A DNA stretch of 64,000 bases from Bacillus sp. V5-8f (GTDB taxonomy: Bacteria > Bacillota > Bacilli > Bacillales > DSM-1321), in the NCBI RefSeq assembly GCF_002863565.1, contig NZ_PGUW01000006.1, positions 98,580 to 162,579 of the forward strand, read 5' to 3'. A program made the position numbers and the translations under genes. The number at the start of each line of letters is the position of its first letter. The stretch's first letter is position 1. Below the pieces are notes generated by a model. That model saw nothing but the letters and a program-made list of their open reading frames with translations. It was not told where the DNA came from and ran no database searches. This document shows, piece after piece, positions 25,280 to 35,132 of this stretch.

Positions 25280-27094
25280 TTGCAACTTCAGGTAATGAAC
25301 AGTCCTTTTAATCAGGAGCAGGCAGAGCTCCTTAACCGGCTTCTGCCGACTTTGACAGAGTCTCAAAAAGTCTGGCTTAGTGGATATTTGGCTGCGTCCC
25401 AGTCTGCTTCAGCCGTTATAACATCCGAACCGCAGGCGGTACAGCTTCCGGCCGAAAACACCCAGGCTATCTCGAAAGAAGTGACCATTCTTTATGGATC
25501 ACAAACGGGCAACGCACAGGGACTTGCCGAGAAGGCAAGAAAGACGCTTGAGGGCCGCGGCTTTCAAGTGAACGTTTCGTCCATGAGCGATTTTAAACCG
25601 AACAACTTGAAGAAAGTCCAAAATCTGCTTATTGTTGTAAGTACACATGGAGAAGGAGACCCGCCGGATAATGCACTTTCTTTCCATGAGTTTATCCATG
25701 GACGGCGTGCGCCTAAGCTTGAAGATCTTCGTTTCTCTGTATTGTCGCTTGGAGACAGCTCGTACGAGTTTTTCTGCCAGACGGGTAAAGAATTTGATTC
25801 ACGACTGGAAGAGTTAGGCGGTACAAGGGTTTATCCGCGTGTGGATTGCGACCTTGACTATGATGAGCCAGCTGCCGAGTGGCTGGAGGGTGTTGCTGCC
25901 AGCTTAAGTGAGATACAGGGAGGAAGTACGGCCTCCGCTATAGCGGGCGCACCTCAAGCTGTTGAATCGGCCTATTCCAGAACTAATCCTTTTAAAGCAG
26001 AAGTGCTGGAAACTATCAATTTAAATGGCCGGGGCTCTAATAAAGAAACACGCCATCTGGAGTTATCTCTTGAAGGTTCCGGCCTTACTTTTGAACCAGG
26101 TGACAGCCTAGGTATTTACCCGGAAAACGATCCTGCTCTTGTAAGCATGCTTGTTGAGCAAATGGAATGGAATCCGGAAGAATTGGTGACGGTAGGGAAA
26201 CAGGAAAATATCCCGCTTAAAGAAGCGCTTACATCCCATTTGGAAATTACTGTTTTGACAAAGCCCCTTTTACAGAAAGCAGCTGAGCTTTCAACGCATG
26301 ATGATTTACGGGCGCTTGTGTCCCCGGGCAATGAAGAAAAACTAAAGGCTTATCTTGAAGGGCGCGATTTGCTTGATTTGGTGCGTGATTTTGCTCCATG
26401 GAGCGGATCAGTGCAGGATTTCATTTCTATACTAAGGAAAATGCCAGCCCGTCTTTATTCGATTGCGAGCAGTTTATCCGCAAATCCGGATGAAGTGCAT
26501 TTGACCATCGGTGCTGTTCGCTATGAAACACACGGACGTGAACGAAGTGGCGTTTGCTCGATCCTTTGTGCGGAACGTTTGAATCCTGGCGATGTGCTGC
26601 CTGTTTATATTCAGCATAACCAAAACTTTAAGCTCCCGGAGAATCCAGATACACCGATCATCATGGTCGGACCGGGAACAGGTGTAGCACCGTTCCGTTC
26701 CTTTATGCAAGAACGGGAAGAAATCGGGGCGGAGGGGAAATCTTGGATGTTCTTTGGAGACCAGCATTTCGTTACAGATTTCCTTTACCAGACCGAATGG
26801 CAAAAGTGGTTAAAAGACGGTGTGTTGACGAAAATGGATGTCGCATTTTCACGTGATACGCAGGAAAAAGTATATGTGCAGCACCGAATGCTTGAGCATA
26901 GCCAAGAGTTGTTCCAGTGGCTTCAAGAAGGCGCAGTCCTATATATTTGTGGTGACGAGAAGAATATGGCGCATGATGTCCATAACACACTCATTGATAT
27001 TATTGAAAAAGAAGGCGGCATGGCCCGCGAACAAGCGGAAGCTTATCTTGCTGATATGCAAAAGCAAAAACGTTATCAGCGTGATGTATACTGA
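25280..27094 (+). CDS. cysJ: Sulfite reductase flavoprotein alpha subunit
   Basis: A 604-residue diflavin reductase that passes electrons from NADPH through FAD and FMN to the CysI hemoprotein. The flavodoxin-like FMN domain begins at about residue 68 (TILYGSQTGNAQGLAEKAR) and contains STHGEGDPPDNA and LSLGDSSYEFFC. The FAD domain has RLYSIASS and GVCSILC, and the NADPH domain has MVGPGTGVAPFRSFMQER and a C-terminal aromatic (DVY). I choose the TTG at 25280 because GAGGTGG lies six bases upstream and the product then begins MQLQVMNSPF, as in B. subtilis. cysI follows after 24 bases. Confidence 0.95.
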   Translation: MQLQVMNSPFNQEQAELLNRLLPTLTESQKVWLSGYLAASQSASAVITSEPQAVQLPAENTQAISKEVTILYGSQTGNAQGLAEKARKTLEGRGFQVNVSSMSDFKPNNLKKVQNLLIVVSTHGEGDPPDNALSFHEFIHGRRAPKLEDLRFSVLSLGDSSYEFFCQTGKEFDSRLEELGGTRVYPRVDCDLDYDEPAAEWLEGVAASLSEIQGGSTASAIAGAPQAVESAYSRTNPFKAEVLETINLNGRGSNKETRHLELSLEGSGLTFEPGDSLGIYPENDPALVSMLVEQMEWNPEELVTVGKQENIPLKEALTSHLEITVLTKPLLQKAAELSTHDDLRALVSPGNEEKLKAYLEGRDLLDLVRDFAPWSGSVQDFISILRKMPARLYSIASSLSANPDEVHLTIGAVRYETHGRERSGVCSILCAERLNPGDVLPVYIQHNQNFKLPENPDTPIIMVGPGTGVAPFRSFMQEREEIGAEGKSWMFFGDQHFVTDFLYQTEWQKWLKDGVLTKMDVAFSRDTQEKVYVQHRMLEHSQELFQWLQEGAVLYICGDEKNMAHDVHNTLIDIIEKEGGMAREQAEAYLADMQKQKRYQRDVY

Positions 27095-27118
27095 TTTGAC
27101 CTGAAAGGAGTTTTCAAC

Positions 27119-28837
27119 ATGGTGAACCCAATTTTAAAAGCGCCCGAAGGACCGCCAAGTGATGTTGAGGAGATAAAAGAAAGAAGCAATTATTTGCGCG
27201 GTACTCTCAAGGAAGTAATGCTCGACCGGATCAGCGCCGGGATTCCTGATGATGACAATCGCTTGATGAAGCACCACGGCAGCTATTTGCAGGACGACCG
27301 GGATCTGCGCAATGAGCGCCAAAAGCAAAAACTGGAACCGGCTTACCAATTTATGCTTCGCGTCCGTCTTCCGGGGGGAGTGGCATCATCATCCCAATGG
27401 CTTGTCATGGATGACCTAGCTGAAAAATATGGTAACGGCACCTTGAAATTAACAACACGAGAAACATTTCAAATGCATGGAATTTTGAAATGGAATATGA
27501 AAAAAACCATTCAGGAAATCCATGGGGCCCTGTTGGATACGATTGCGGCATGCGGTGATGTGAACCGGAACGTAATGTGTTCTTCGAATCCTTATCAATC
27601 TGAAATCCATGCAGAAGTGTATGAGTGGGCGAAAAAATTAAGTGATGATTTATTGCCGCGTACTAGAGCGTACCATGAAATTTGGCTCGATGAAGAAATG
27701 GTAGCGGGGACTCCGGAAGTGGAAGAAATCGAACCGATGTATGGTCCGCTTTATTTGCCGCGGAAATTTAAAATCGGGATTGCTGTTCCTCCATCAAATG
27801 ATGTTGACGTCTTTTCACAGGACCTCGGTTTTATCGCAGTAGTGGAAAATGACAGGCTTGTCGGTTTTAACGTGGCTATTGGCGGCGGCATGGGTATGTC
27901 CCATGGAGATAAAGCAACATACCCGCAGCTGGCGAAAGTGATCGGATTCTGTACTCCTGACCAAGTTTATGATGTAGCAGAAAAGGTTATTACGATTCAG
28001 CGAGATTACGGGAACCGTTCCGTCCGAAAAAATGCCCGCTTTAAGTATACTGTTGACCGTCTTGGTCTGGAAATAGTAAAGGCTGAGCTGGAAAACCGCC
28101 TTGGCTGGAGCCTGGATGCAGCGAAGCCGTATCATTTTGACCATAACGGCGACCGCTATGGATGGGTGAAGGGCGTTCAAGGTAAATGGCATTTTACATT
28201 GTTTGTGGAAGGTGGCCGTATCGCAGATTATGATGGCTATAAGCTGAAGACGGGCCTCCGTGAAATCGCGAAGATCCACACCGGTGATTTCCGTTTAACG
28301 TCTAACCAAAACCTGATCATTGCCAATGTTTCAAGCCAGAAAAAGAAAAAGATCAGCGATTTGATGGAACAATACGGTTTGACGGATGGCGCGCATCATT
28401 CTGCACTCCGCCGCAGCTCGATGGCTTGTGTTTCTCTACCGACGTGTGGATTGGCAATGGCTGAAGCAGAACGCTATCTGCCTAAGCTGATTGATAGGAT
28501 TGATGCAATTGTTGATGAAAATGGACTGCGCAATGAAGAAATCACCATCCGCATGACCGGCTGCCCTAATGGCTGTGCACGTCATGCCCTCGGTGAAATT
28601 GGCTTTATTGGAAAATCAGTCGGCAAATATAATATGTATCTTGGTGCAGCTTTTGACGGCAGCCGTCTAAGCAAATTGTATCGTGAAAACATCGGTGAAG
28701 AGGAAATTCTCAGCGAACTGCGTATGCTTCTTCCTCGTTACGCAAAAGAACGGGAGGAAGGCGAGCACTTCGGTGACTTTGTGATCCGCGCCGGAATTGT
28801 TAAAGCAACGACAGACGGCACCAATTTTCATGATTAA
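27119..28837 (+). CDS. cysI: Sulfite reductase hemoprotein beta subunit
   Basis: A 572-residue siroheme and [4Fe-4S] protein that reduces sulfite to sulfide for cysteine synthesis. Cluster ligands are in [13 protein letters not shown] (near residues 436-443) and [11 protein letters not shown] (near 481-485), the standard arrangement in which the last cysteine also ligates siroheme. Sulfite-binding arginines and lysines appear in [11 protein letters not shown] and [13 protein letters not shown]. The start has AAAGGAG seven bases upstream. It forms an operon with cysJ and ends at a strong terminator. Confidence 0.96.
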   Translation: MVNPILKAPEGPPSDVEEIKERSNYLRGTLKEVMLDRISAGIPDDDNRLMKHHGSYLQDDRDLRNERQKQKLEPAYQFMLRVRLPGGVASSSQWLVMDDLAEKYGNGTLKLTTRETFQMHGILKWNMKKTIQEIHGALLDTIAACGDVNRNVMCSSNPYQSEIHAEVYEWAKKLSDDLLPRTRAYHEIWLDEEMVAGTPEVEEIEPMYGPLYLPRKFKIGIAVPPSNDVDVFSQDLGFIAVVENDRLVGFNVAIGGGMGMSHGDKATYPQLAKVIGFCTPDQVYDVAEKVITIQRDYGNRSVRKNARFKYTVDRLGLEIVKAELENRLGWSLDAAKPYHFDHNGDRYGWVKGVQGKWHFTLFVEGGRIADYDGYKLKTGLREIAKIHTGDFRLTSNQNLIIANVSSQKKKKISDLMEQYGLTDGAHHSALRRSSMACVSLPTCGLAMAEAERYLPKLIDRIDAIVDENGLRNEEITIRMTGCPNGCARHALGEIGFIGKSVGKYNMYLGAAFDGSRLSKLYRENIGEEEILSELRMLLPRYAKEREEGEHFGDFVIRAGIVKATTDGTNFHD

Positions 28838-28849
28838 TTAATTTCTAAA

Positions 28850-28889
28850 AGAGACAGGAATGAGTTATAGTTCCTGTCTCTTTTTTTTG
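28850..28889 (+). terminator. cysJI terminator
   Basis: AGAGACAGGAA pairs with TTCCTGTCTCT, followed by a run of T. Confidence 0.95.
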
Positions 28890-29073
28890 CCCGTATTTCG
28901 GTGAAATTTGAGTAGGGATTAAGAACCAGCGAATGAACAGCTGTAATTGAAAAAATTTATAGAAGTAGTGCTATGTAACTGAATTTTTAAAATTCACAAA
29001 ATTTTAATCTGATTGACACATTACCGTGATATATTGGTCTAGAATTTTATACTATTCTGGAAGGAATGTGAGG

Positions 29074-32000
29074 ATGATGTCAATGAAGCATCGATTGAAA
29101 AAGTGGATTGCCTCGTCAGTTGTCATTGGATTGGCCGCAACTCAATTTGCTATTCCGTCCTTTGCCGATAAGCCCCGTGGAAATGATAAGCATAAGCACT
29201 TCCATAGCTCCGAGTTTTCCCTTCGGATTATGGAAACTACCGATGTGCACACAAATCTTGTAGGCTACGATTATTTCAAAGACGTACCTTCTGATTCTAT
29301 CGGGCTTTCACGCACAGCCACCCTGATTAAACAGGCAAGGAATGAAGTGAAAAACAGCGTCCTGGTTGATAACGGGGATTTAATTCAGGGGACCCCGTTG
29401 GGAACTTATAAAGCAAAAGTGGATCCGCTTGAAAAGGGTGAAGTCCATCCAGCCTATAAGGCTATGAATCAATTGGGCTATGATATGGCGACATACGGGA
29501 ACCATGAATTTAATTATGGGTTAAACTATTTAGAGGAAGCGACAAATGATGCTAGATTCCCATATGTAAACGCAAATATTTATATCGATGATCATGATAA
29601 GAATCCTAATAACGATAAAAATAAGTTCCAACCCTATAAAATAGTTGAAAAAGAAGTACGGGCAAATAACGGAAAAAAGATAAAAGTCGACATTGGCTAT
29701 ATCGGTTTCGTACCACCGCAAATTATGGATTGGGATAAAGCCAATCTTGAAGGAAAGGTCATTACAAAAGGTATTGTAGAAACAGCAAAGAAATACATTC
29801 CGGAAATGAAGAAAAAAGGTGCTGATATCATCATTGGCCTTACCCATTCTGGTTTTAGCGGGGATACAGGAAATACGGAAGATGTCGTTTATTCATTAAC
29901 CAAGGTTCCGGACATCGATGCCATTACATTCTCGCATACCCATAAAGTTTTCCCTGCTGCCAATGAGCAGGCGCTGGATGCCCTTTTTAAAGACAGCACG
30001 GGAAAAGTACTCCCTGGAGTTGACAATGCAAAAGGAACAATTAATGGCGTACCTGCAGTACAGGCTGGATACGGCGGCGGCAATTTAGGAATAATCGACC
30101 TCAAGCTACAGCGTGTGAGAGGAAAATGGGAAGTAGTAGGTTCCCAGTCTTCCAACAGGACTGTCTATGGAAAAACAACAAATCAAAAGACAGAGGAAGA
30201 CAGTGGTGTAGTGACGGCTGTAAAAGCAGACCACGATGCAACAGTTAAATATGTCAACACGCCAATCGGTAAAACAACCGCACCGATCCACAGCTTCTTT
30301 GCCCTTGTGCAGGACGATCCTTCTGTGCAGGTAGTGACAAATGCGCAAAAGTGGTATGTAGAAAAGTATCTTGCGGCTAACAAGCCGGAATACAAGGACT
30401 TGCCTATTCTTTCAGTTGGGGCTCCTTTCAAAGCGGGCCGCAATGGTCCTGAAGAATTCACAGAAATCCACACCGGAGATTTGACAATCAGAAGCGCCGG
30501 AGACCTTTACCTTTATGACAATACGCTTAAAGCGATTAAAGCAAAGGGCTCTGTCGTAAAAGAATGGCTTGAAATGTCAGCGGGTAAATTCAATACAATC
30601 GACCCTGGTAAAACAGAAGAACAGAAGCTATTAAACGATCAATTCCCGGTTTATAACTTTGATATCATTGATGGGGTACAGTACCAAATCGATGTTACAA
30701 AGCCTGTCCGCTATGATATGAAAGGCAATAAGATTTCAGATTCAAGCCGTATTAAAAACCTGACATACAATGGACAGCCAGTTGACCCTGATCAGGAATT
30801 TATTGTCGTTACAAATAACTACCGCGCAGGCGGGGGCGGGAACTTCCCTGGCGTGAAAGGCAGCGAATATGTAGTCGATTCTGCAGATGAAAACCGCCAG
30901 ATATTAATGGATTACATTACGGAGAAAAAAGAAATTAATCCAACTGCAGATAACAACTGGTCAATCGCGCCTATTGATGGGGATGTAAACGTTACGTTCA
31001 CTTCATCGCCAAAAGGTAATGAATATGTACCGGCCGGCAGTAAAATCTCTTACACTGGAAAAATAGACGAAAAAGGATTTGGAATCTATCAATTTGACCT
31101 TAACGGCAAGAAGCCTGAAAACGTAAACATTCAACTTTTAGGAATCAACGACCTGCACGGCCAATTGGATACAACTTCAGAGTTTGGCGGGATAAAACAA
31201 GGGCGAGCGGATTACCTTGCTGCCTACCTGAAGCAAAGAGAATCACAGAATCCTGAAAATACATTATTGATATCTGCCGGAGATGCTGTCGGAGCAAGTG
31301 CGCCGGTCTCATCCAAGCTGCAGGACAAACCGACATTGGAATTTTTGAACAATATGGGCTTTGATGTTGGTACAGTTGGGAACCATGAATTTGATAAAGG
31401 TCTTGATACATTAATGGCCCAAATCAATGGCGGGAAATCTCCAACTTCGGATGTAGTGTTTGATAAACTAAAATTCCCTTATGTAGTAGCCAATGTCGTC
31501 TATAAAGATACGAAACAACCAATCTTGGATCCTTATGTAATCAAGAAAGCAGGCGGGGTTGATATAGGGTTTATCGGCGTTGTAACAAATGCAACACCTT
31601 CAAAAGTAAGTCCAGCAGGAATTGAAAGAGTAGAGTTCATTGACCAAGCTACAGCTGTTAACAAAGCAGTGGAAGAATTAAAACAAAAAGGTGTGGAGTC
31701 GATTGTTGTAGTATCCCATGATCCGGGCAGCGACAGAAACGGGGTTGTTTCTGGGGAAGTGGCGGATCTTGCGAATGCGCTTGATGATGAAGTTGATGTC
31801 ATCTTTGCTGGCGACAACCATGCGAAGCTGAATAACCTTGTTGATGGAAAGTTAGTTGTCCAGGCATATTCTTACGGCACCGCTATTGCAGATGTCGACC
31901 TTGAAATCGATCCGGCAACAAAGGATATCGTAAAGAAGTCGGCTGAAATCGTCACGGTGGCTCAAAATGGAATCACACCGGATACACAAACAACTGAACT

Positions 32001-32613
32001 CATTAACAAGTACCTGGAAATGTTCCCGGAGTTAACACAGCCGCTTGGTACAACGGTTGCTCCAATTACAAGAACAAATGCTTATAATGCAGAGTCTGCG
32101 CTAGGAAACTTAATTGCCGACTCCATGAAAGCTGACCTCAATTCTGATTTTGCATTCATGAATCCCGGAGGAATCCGTGCAGATATTCCTCAAGGCACGG
32201 TGACATATGCAGATCTCGCAAAAATCCAGCCGTTTGGGAATGTGCTAGTCAAGCTCACCCTAACAGGCGCAGAAATAAAAACATTGCTGCAGCAGCAATG
32301 GGCCATTGAAGGATCTCCAAAAACGCTGCAAATATCAGGCTTGAAATATACAGCCAACTTTAGCAAGCCGGTAGCAGAACGTGTGGTTGAGTTAATAAAA
32401 ACCGATGGCACGCCAATCATGGATGACCAGCAGTATACGGCTGTGGTAAATGACTTTATGGCCAACGGTGGAGACAACTACCTTGTCCTGAAAGGAAAAG
32501 AAAGAACGTACGGCTCAGTTGATCTTGATGCGTTCGTGAATTATGTGAAGAAGACATTCAACGGCGGCGAAATTACTGCTTCAGTAGAAGGGCGTATCAC
32601 CAATATCAAGTAA
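29074..32613 (+). CDS. yfkN: Secreted bifunctional 2',3'-cyclic nucleotidase / 5'-nucleotidase (YfkN-like)
   Basis: A 1179-residue exported protein. A signal peptide (KHRLKKW, then ASSVVIGLAATQFAIPSFA) is followed by two consecutive metallophosphatase/5'-nucleotidase units. The first has MVETTDVHTN-like (METTDVHTN), DNGDLIQGTPLG and YGNHEFNYG. The second begins near residue 685 with LGINDLHGQ, SAGDAVG and VGNHEFDKG. Each has a C-terminal nucleotidase domain (GGGGNFPG; MANGGDNY). It would release phosphate and nucleosides from extracellular nucleotides. Unlike some homologues it ends without an LPXTG-type anchor. The start is chosen for GGAAGG nine bases upstream. TTCACA/TTGACA motifs upstream may be a Pho box. 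Confidence 0.9.
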   Translation: MMSMKHRLKKWIASSVVIGLAATQFAIPSFADKPRGNDKHKHFHSSEFSLRIMETTDVHTNLVGYDYFKDVPSDSIGLSRTATLIKQARNEVKNSVLVDNGDLIQGTPLGTYKAKVDPLEKGEVHPAYKAMNQLGYDMATYGNHEFNYGLNYLEEATNDARFPYVNANIYIDDHDKNPNNDKNKFQPYKIVEKEVRANNGKKIKVDIGYIGFVPPQIMDWDKANLEGKVITKGIVETAKKYIPEMKKKGADIIIGLTHSGFSGDTGNTEDVVYSLTKVPDIDAITFSHTHKVFPAANEQALDALFKDSTGKVLPGVDNAKGTINGVPAVQAGYGGGNLGIIDLKLQRVRGKWEVVGSQSSNRTVYGKTTNQKTEEDSGVVTAVKADHDATVKYVNTPIGKTTAPIHSFFALVQDDPSVQVVTNAQKWYVEKYLAANKPEYKDLPILSVGAPFKAGRNGPEEFTEIHTGDLTIRSAGDLYLYDNTLKAIKAKGSVVKEWLEMSAGKFNTIDPGKTEEQKLLNDQFPVYNFDIIDGVQYQIDVTKPVRYDMKGNKISDSSRIKNLTYNGQPVDPDQEFIVVTNNYRAGGGGNFPGVKGSEYVVDSADENRQILMDYITEKKEINPTADNNWSIAPIDGDVNVTFTSSPKGNEYVPAGSKISYTGKIDEKGFGIYQFDLNGKKPENVNIQLLGINDLHGQLDTTSEFGGIKQGRADYLAAYLKQRESQNPENTLLISAGDAVGASAPVSSKLQDKPTLEFLNNMGFDVGTVGNHEFDKGLDTLMAQINGGKSPTSDVVFDKLKFPYVVANVVYKDTKQPILDPYVIKKAGGVDIGFIGVVTNATPSKVSPAGIERVEFIDQATAVNKAVEELKQKGVESIVVVSHDPGSDRNGVVSGEVADLANALDDEVDVIFAGDNHAKLNNLVDGKLVVQAYSYGTAIADVDLEIDPATKDIVKKSAEIVTVAQNGITPDTQTTELINKYLEMFPELTQPLGTTVAPITRTNAYNAESALGNLIADSMKADLNSDFAFMNPGGIRADIPQGTVTYADLAKIQPFGNVLVKLTLTGAEIKTLLQQQWAIEGSPKTLQISGLKYTANFSKPVAERVVELIKTDGTPIMDDQQYTAVVNDFMANGGDNYLVLKGKERTYGSVDLDAFVNYVKKTFNGGEITASVEGRITNIK

Positions 32614-32623
32614 TCCGTTATAC

Positions 32624-32660
32624 AGGAATCCTTACAGCAACAAGCTGCAGGGATTTTTTT
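32624..32660 (+). terminator. Terminator of the nucleotidase gene
   Basis: GGAATCCTTACAGC pairs imperfectly with GCTGCAGGGATT around AACAA, followed by seven T. Confidence 0.75.
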
Positions 32661-32838
32661 GAATTCTGTTAAAAACTGTAACGTTGCCAGAATTCCCAAA
32701 AAGAACTTCCAGAAGTTCTTGGATGAAGCAGAAGGTGCTGCTGCAAAAGTGATGGAACGCTCGGTTATTATATTGGGAACATTTTTCGTCATTTATCAGG
32801 TAATAAAGAAAAGAGGCAATAATAGAGAACCAAAGTAA
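32659..32838 (+). CDS. Possible 59-residue single-pass membrane protein
   Basis: A frame of 59 codons beginning with TTG at the very end of the previous terminator; an internal ATG at 32752 is another option. The product has a basic-amphipathic N-part (RIPKKNFQKFLDEAEGAAAK), one hydrophobic helix (VIILGTFFVIYQVI) and a basic tail (KKRGNNREPK). This reads like a real small membrane protein or the tail of a broken gene. No convincing Shine-Dalgarno is present. I do not recognise the family. Confidence 0.35.
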   Translation: MNSVKNCNVARIPKKNFQKFLDEAEGAAAKVMERSVIILGTFFVIYQVIKKRGNNREPK

Positions 32839-32842
32839 ATAA

Positions 32843-32871
32843 ACCTCTCGCGGGTTTATGCGCAAGAGGTT
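32843..32871 (-). terminator. Terminator of the minus-strand permease
   Basis: AACCTCTCGCG pairs with TGCGCAAGAGGTT with small mismatches. On the minus strand TTTATTTACTTT follows. Confidence 0.7.
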
Positions 32872-32880
32872 CGAGTTCCA

Positions 32881-34248
32881 TTATTTTTTCCTATTCAACC
32901 CAAATCCGTAATAGCATGCAGTGAGCAGCAAAATCCAGATTGGACCGACAATCAGTGCAACCGCAGTATTTTCAGAAAAGCCCATCAGCACGATGACCAA
33001 GAATAAAAAGGCAAGTGAGAAATAGGAACTGAATGGGTACCATGGCATCTTGTATTCTAGCTTGTCTTTTTCCTTCACGTTCATCCTTTTTCTAAAACGA
33101 AGCTGTGAAATCAAAATAGTTGCCCATGTCCAGATGGCGCCGAATGTCGCGATACTCGTTACCCAGCTAAAAACCTTTTCGGATACGATATAGTTCAAGT
33201 AGACTCCAATTAACAGAACGATTGCTGAAGCAATGATTGCAATTCCCGGCACCCCGCTTTTGGTTGTGCCCTTGAAACTTATTGGTGCTTCGTTTTGTTG
33301 TGCGAGATTGAACAGCATTCTTGCTGTGCTGAAAATGCCGCTGTTACAAGATGAAAGTGCAGCGGTAAGCACCACAAAGTTTATGATTCCTGCAGCTCCC
33401 CTGACCCCAATTTGTTCAAAGGTCATAACGAATGGGCTGTTCTCCGGGCTAATTTCATTCCATGGATATATGGACATAATAACAGTCAAAGAAAGCACGT
33501 AGAACACCAGAATGCGCCAGAAGACTGAATCAATGGCTCGGGCTAATGCTTTTTTTGGGTTTTTGACTTCACCAGCCGTAACTCCGAGCATTTCCACTCC
33601 AAGATATGCGAACATAACCATCTGCAAAGATAGAAGTACCCCGGTTAGTCCGTTAGGGAAGAATCCTCCGTGTGAATAAAGATTGCCAAACCCGGTAGCA
33701 ACTCCACCGTTCCCAACACCCAAAAGAATTGTTCCTAACCCAAAGATGATCATTAATACAATCGTTACAATTTTTATCAGGGCAAACCAAAACTCCAACT
33801 CGCCATATGCTTTAACAGCCAGGAAATTAACACATACCATGATGATCAGGGCGCCCAGGCCCCAAGCCCATTGGGGTGTTCCCGGGAACCAATACTGCAT
33901 ATAAATCCCGACGGCGGTGATTTCCGCCATACAAGTAACAATCCATAAAAACCAATAATTCCACCCAGTAATGAAACCGGCAAGCGGTCCAATATAATCC
34001 CGGGCATAGCGGCTGAACGATCCTGCAACTGGGTTTTTGATTGCCATTTCACCAAGGGCCCTCATAATAAAGAAGATAACAAGGCCACCGAGGGCATAGG
34101 CTAATAAGATTCCGGGACCTGCGAGCTTGATTGCATTTGCCGACCCAAGAAATAAGCCAACACCAATGGCTGCACCAAGTGACATTAACGTGATATGCCT
34201 TTGTTCCAATCCCCTATGTAATTGTGATTCTTCTCCCTTGTTTTGCAT
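32881..34248 (-). CDS. APC-family amino acid permease (AAT group)
   Basis: A 455-residue transporter with 12 predicted transmembrane segments. The first part, LEQRHITLMSLGAAIGVGLFLGSANAI, holds the substrate-binding glycine motif. GEMAIKNPVAGSFSRYARDYIGP and GVTAGEVKNPKKALARAIDSVFWRI are typical of the AAT subgroup that includes GabP, RocE, AapA and ProY. The exact amino acid is not predictable. AAAGGAG is a good site before the ATG. It is transcribed alone and ends at a hairpin. Confidence 0.9.
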   Translation of the reverse strand: MQNKGEESQLHRGLEQRHITLMSLGAAIGVGLFLGSANAIKLAGPGILLAYALGGLVIFFIMRALGEMAIKNPVAGSFSRYARDYIGPLAGFITGWNYWFLWIVTCMAEITAVGIYMQYWFPGTPQWAWGLGALIIMVCVNFLAVKAYGELEFWFALIKIVTIVLMIIFGLGTILLGVGNGGVATGFGNLYSHGGFFPNGLTGVLLSLQMVMFAYLGVEMLGVTAGEVKNPKKALARAIDSVFWRILVFYVLSLTVIMSIYPWNEISPENSPFVMTFEQIGVRGAAGIINFVVLTAALSSCNSGIFSTARMLFNLAQQNEAPISFKGTTKSGVPGIAIIASAIVLLIGVYLNYIVSEKVFSWVTSIATFGAIWTWATILISQLRFRKRMNVKEKDKLEYKMPWYPFSSYFSLAFLFLVIVLMGFSENTAVALIVGPIWILLLTACYYGFGLNRKK

Positions 34249-34502
34249 GTTTTTCTCCTTTACTTGATGAAAAATAGTCGATGCTAGTCAAAAAAACATT
34301 CTACTCAATTATTATACCAATAAAATAAAATGCATTGGCAAGCATCCTATGAAATCTTATGGTTAACTAAATGATTGTAAAGAATTAGGACAAAAAACAG
34401 GCTTCAGGTCCTTAATTTACGGATGAATTTAAAAATTGAGACTGTCATCATTCTGATGGGCGGGAATATGATAAAGGGAATATTTCCTTAGGTGGTGTAG
34501 GA

Positions 34503-34931
34503 ATGGCAGTTGTAAGAGCCAGACAGCAAGATATTGATTTATTAGCAAGACTCCTTAGGGCGGAAGCTGAAGGCGAGGGCAAACAAGGAATGCTGATGGT
34601 CGGAAACGTAGGGATTAACCGAATCAGGGCGAATTGTTCTGATTTTAGGGGTCTACGGACCATCCCCCAAATGGTTTACCAGGCACACGCTTTTGAAGCC
34701 GTCCAAAAGGGATACTTTTACCAAAAGCCAAGACAAACTGAACGGAGATTGGCGCGACGGGTTGTGAATGGAGAAAGGCTTTGGCCAGCCAGATATTCTT
34801 TATGGTATTTCAGGCCGCCGGGAAATTGTCCGGCAACCTGGTATAACCAGCCGCATGTAGGCCGCTATAAGCTTCATTGCTTCTACGAGCCTACAGGCGA
34901 AGAATGCGAAAATGTTTATAATGCATTATAG
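34503..34931 (+). CDS. cwlJ: Spore cortex-lytic hydrolase CwlJ
   Basis: A 142-residue hydrolase of the SleB/CwlJ family. The catalytic glutamate lies in LLRAEAEGEGKQGMLMVGNV, and the family box YQAHAFEAVQKGYF and the C-terminal WYNQPHVGRYKLHCFY are present. It equals B. subtilis CwlJ in length and, like it, lacks both a signal peptide and a peptidoglycan-binding domain. CwlJ sits in the coat, needs GerQ, and degrades spore cortex on germination triggered by calcium-dipicolinate. No gerQ is in the window. AGGTGG lies before the ATG. Confidence 0.93.
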   Translation: MAVVRARQQDIDLLARLLRAEAEGEGKQGMLMVGNVGINRIRANCSDFRGLRTIPQMVYQAHAFEAVQKGYFYQKPRQTERRLARRVVNGERLWPARYSLWYFRPPGNCPATWYNQPHVGRYKLHCFYEPTGEECENVYNAL

Positions 34932-34965
34932 TTTTGAGAAAATGGGAAAAAAGTGAAGCGCAGAA

Positions 34966-34998
34966 AGAGACCGTGCAAAAACGCGGCCTCTTTTTTAT
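34966..34998 (+). terminator. cwlJ terminator
   Basis: AAAGAGACCGTG pairs, with one mismatch and one wobble, with CGCGGCCTCTTT, followed by TTT. Confidence 0.75.
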
Positions 34999-35132
34999 GG
35001 GAAAAACTCTGTAAAAGTGAAAAAAATTACTATAAAATATGGAATATCAATGGAAAAATCGGGAAACGTTTGGATAATGGTACTAACTAATTGCAATATA
35101 ACGTTTGCTATACCCAATGTTAGGAGAAGAAG

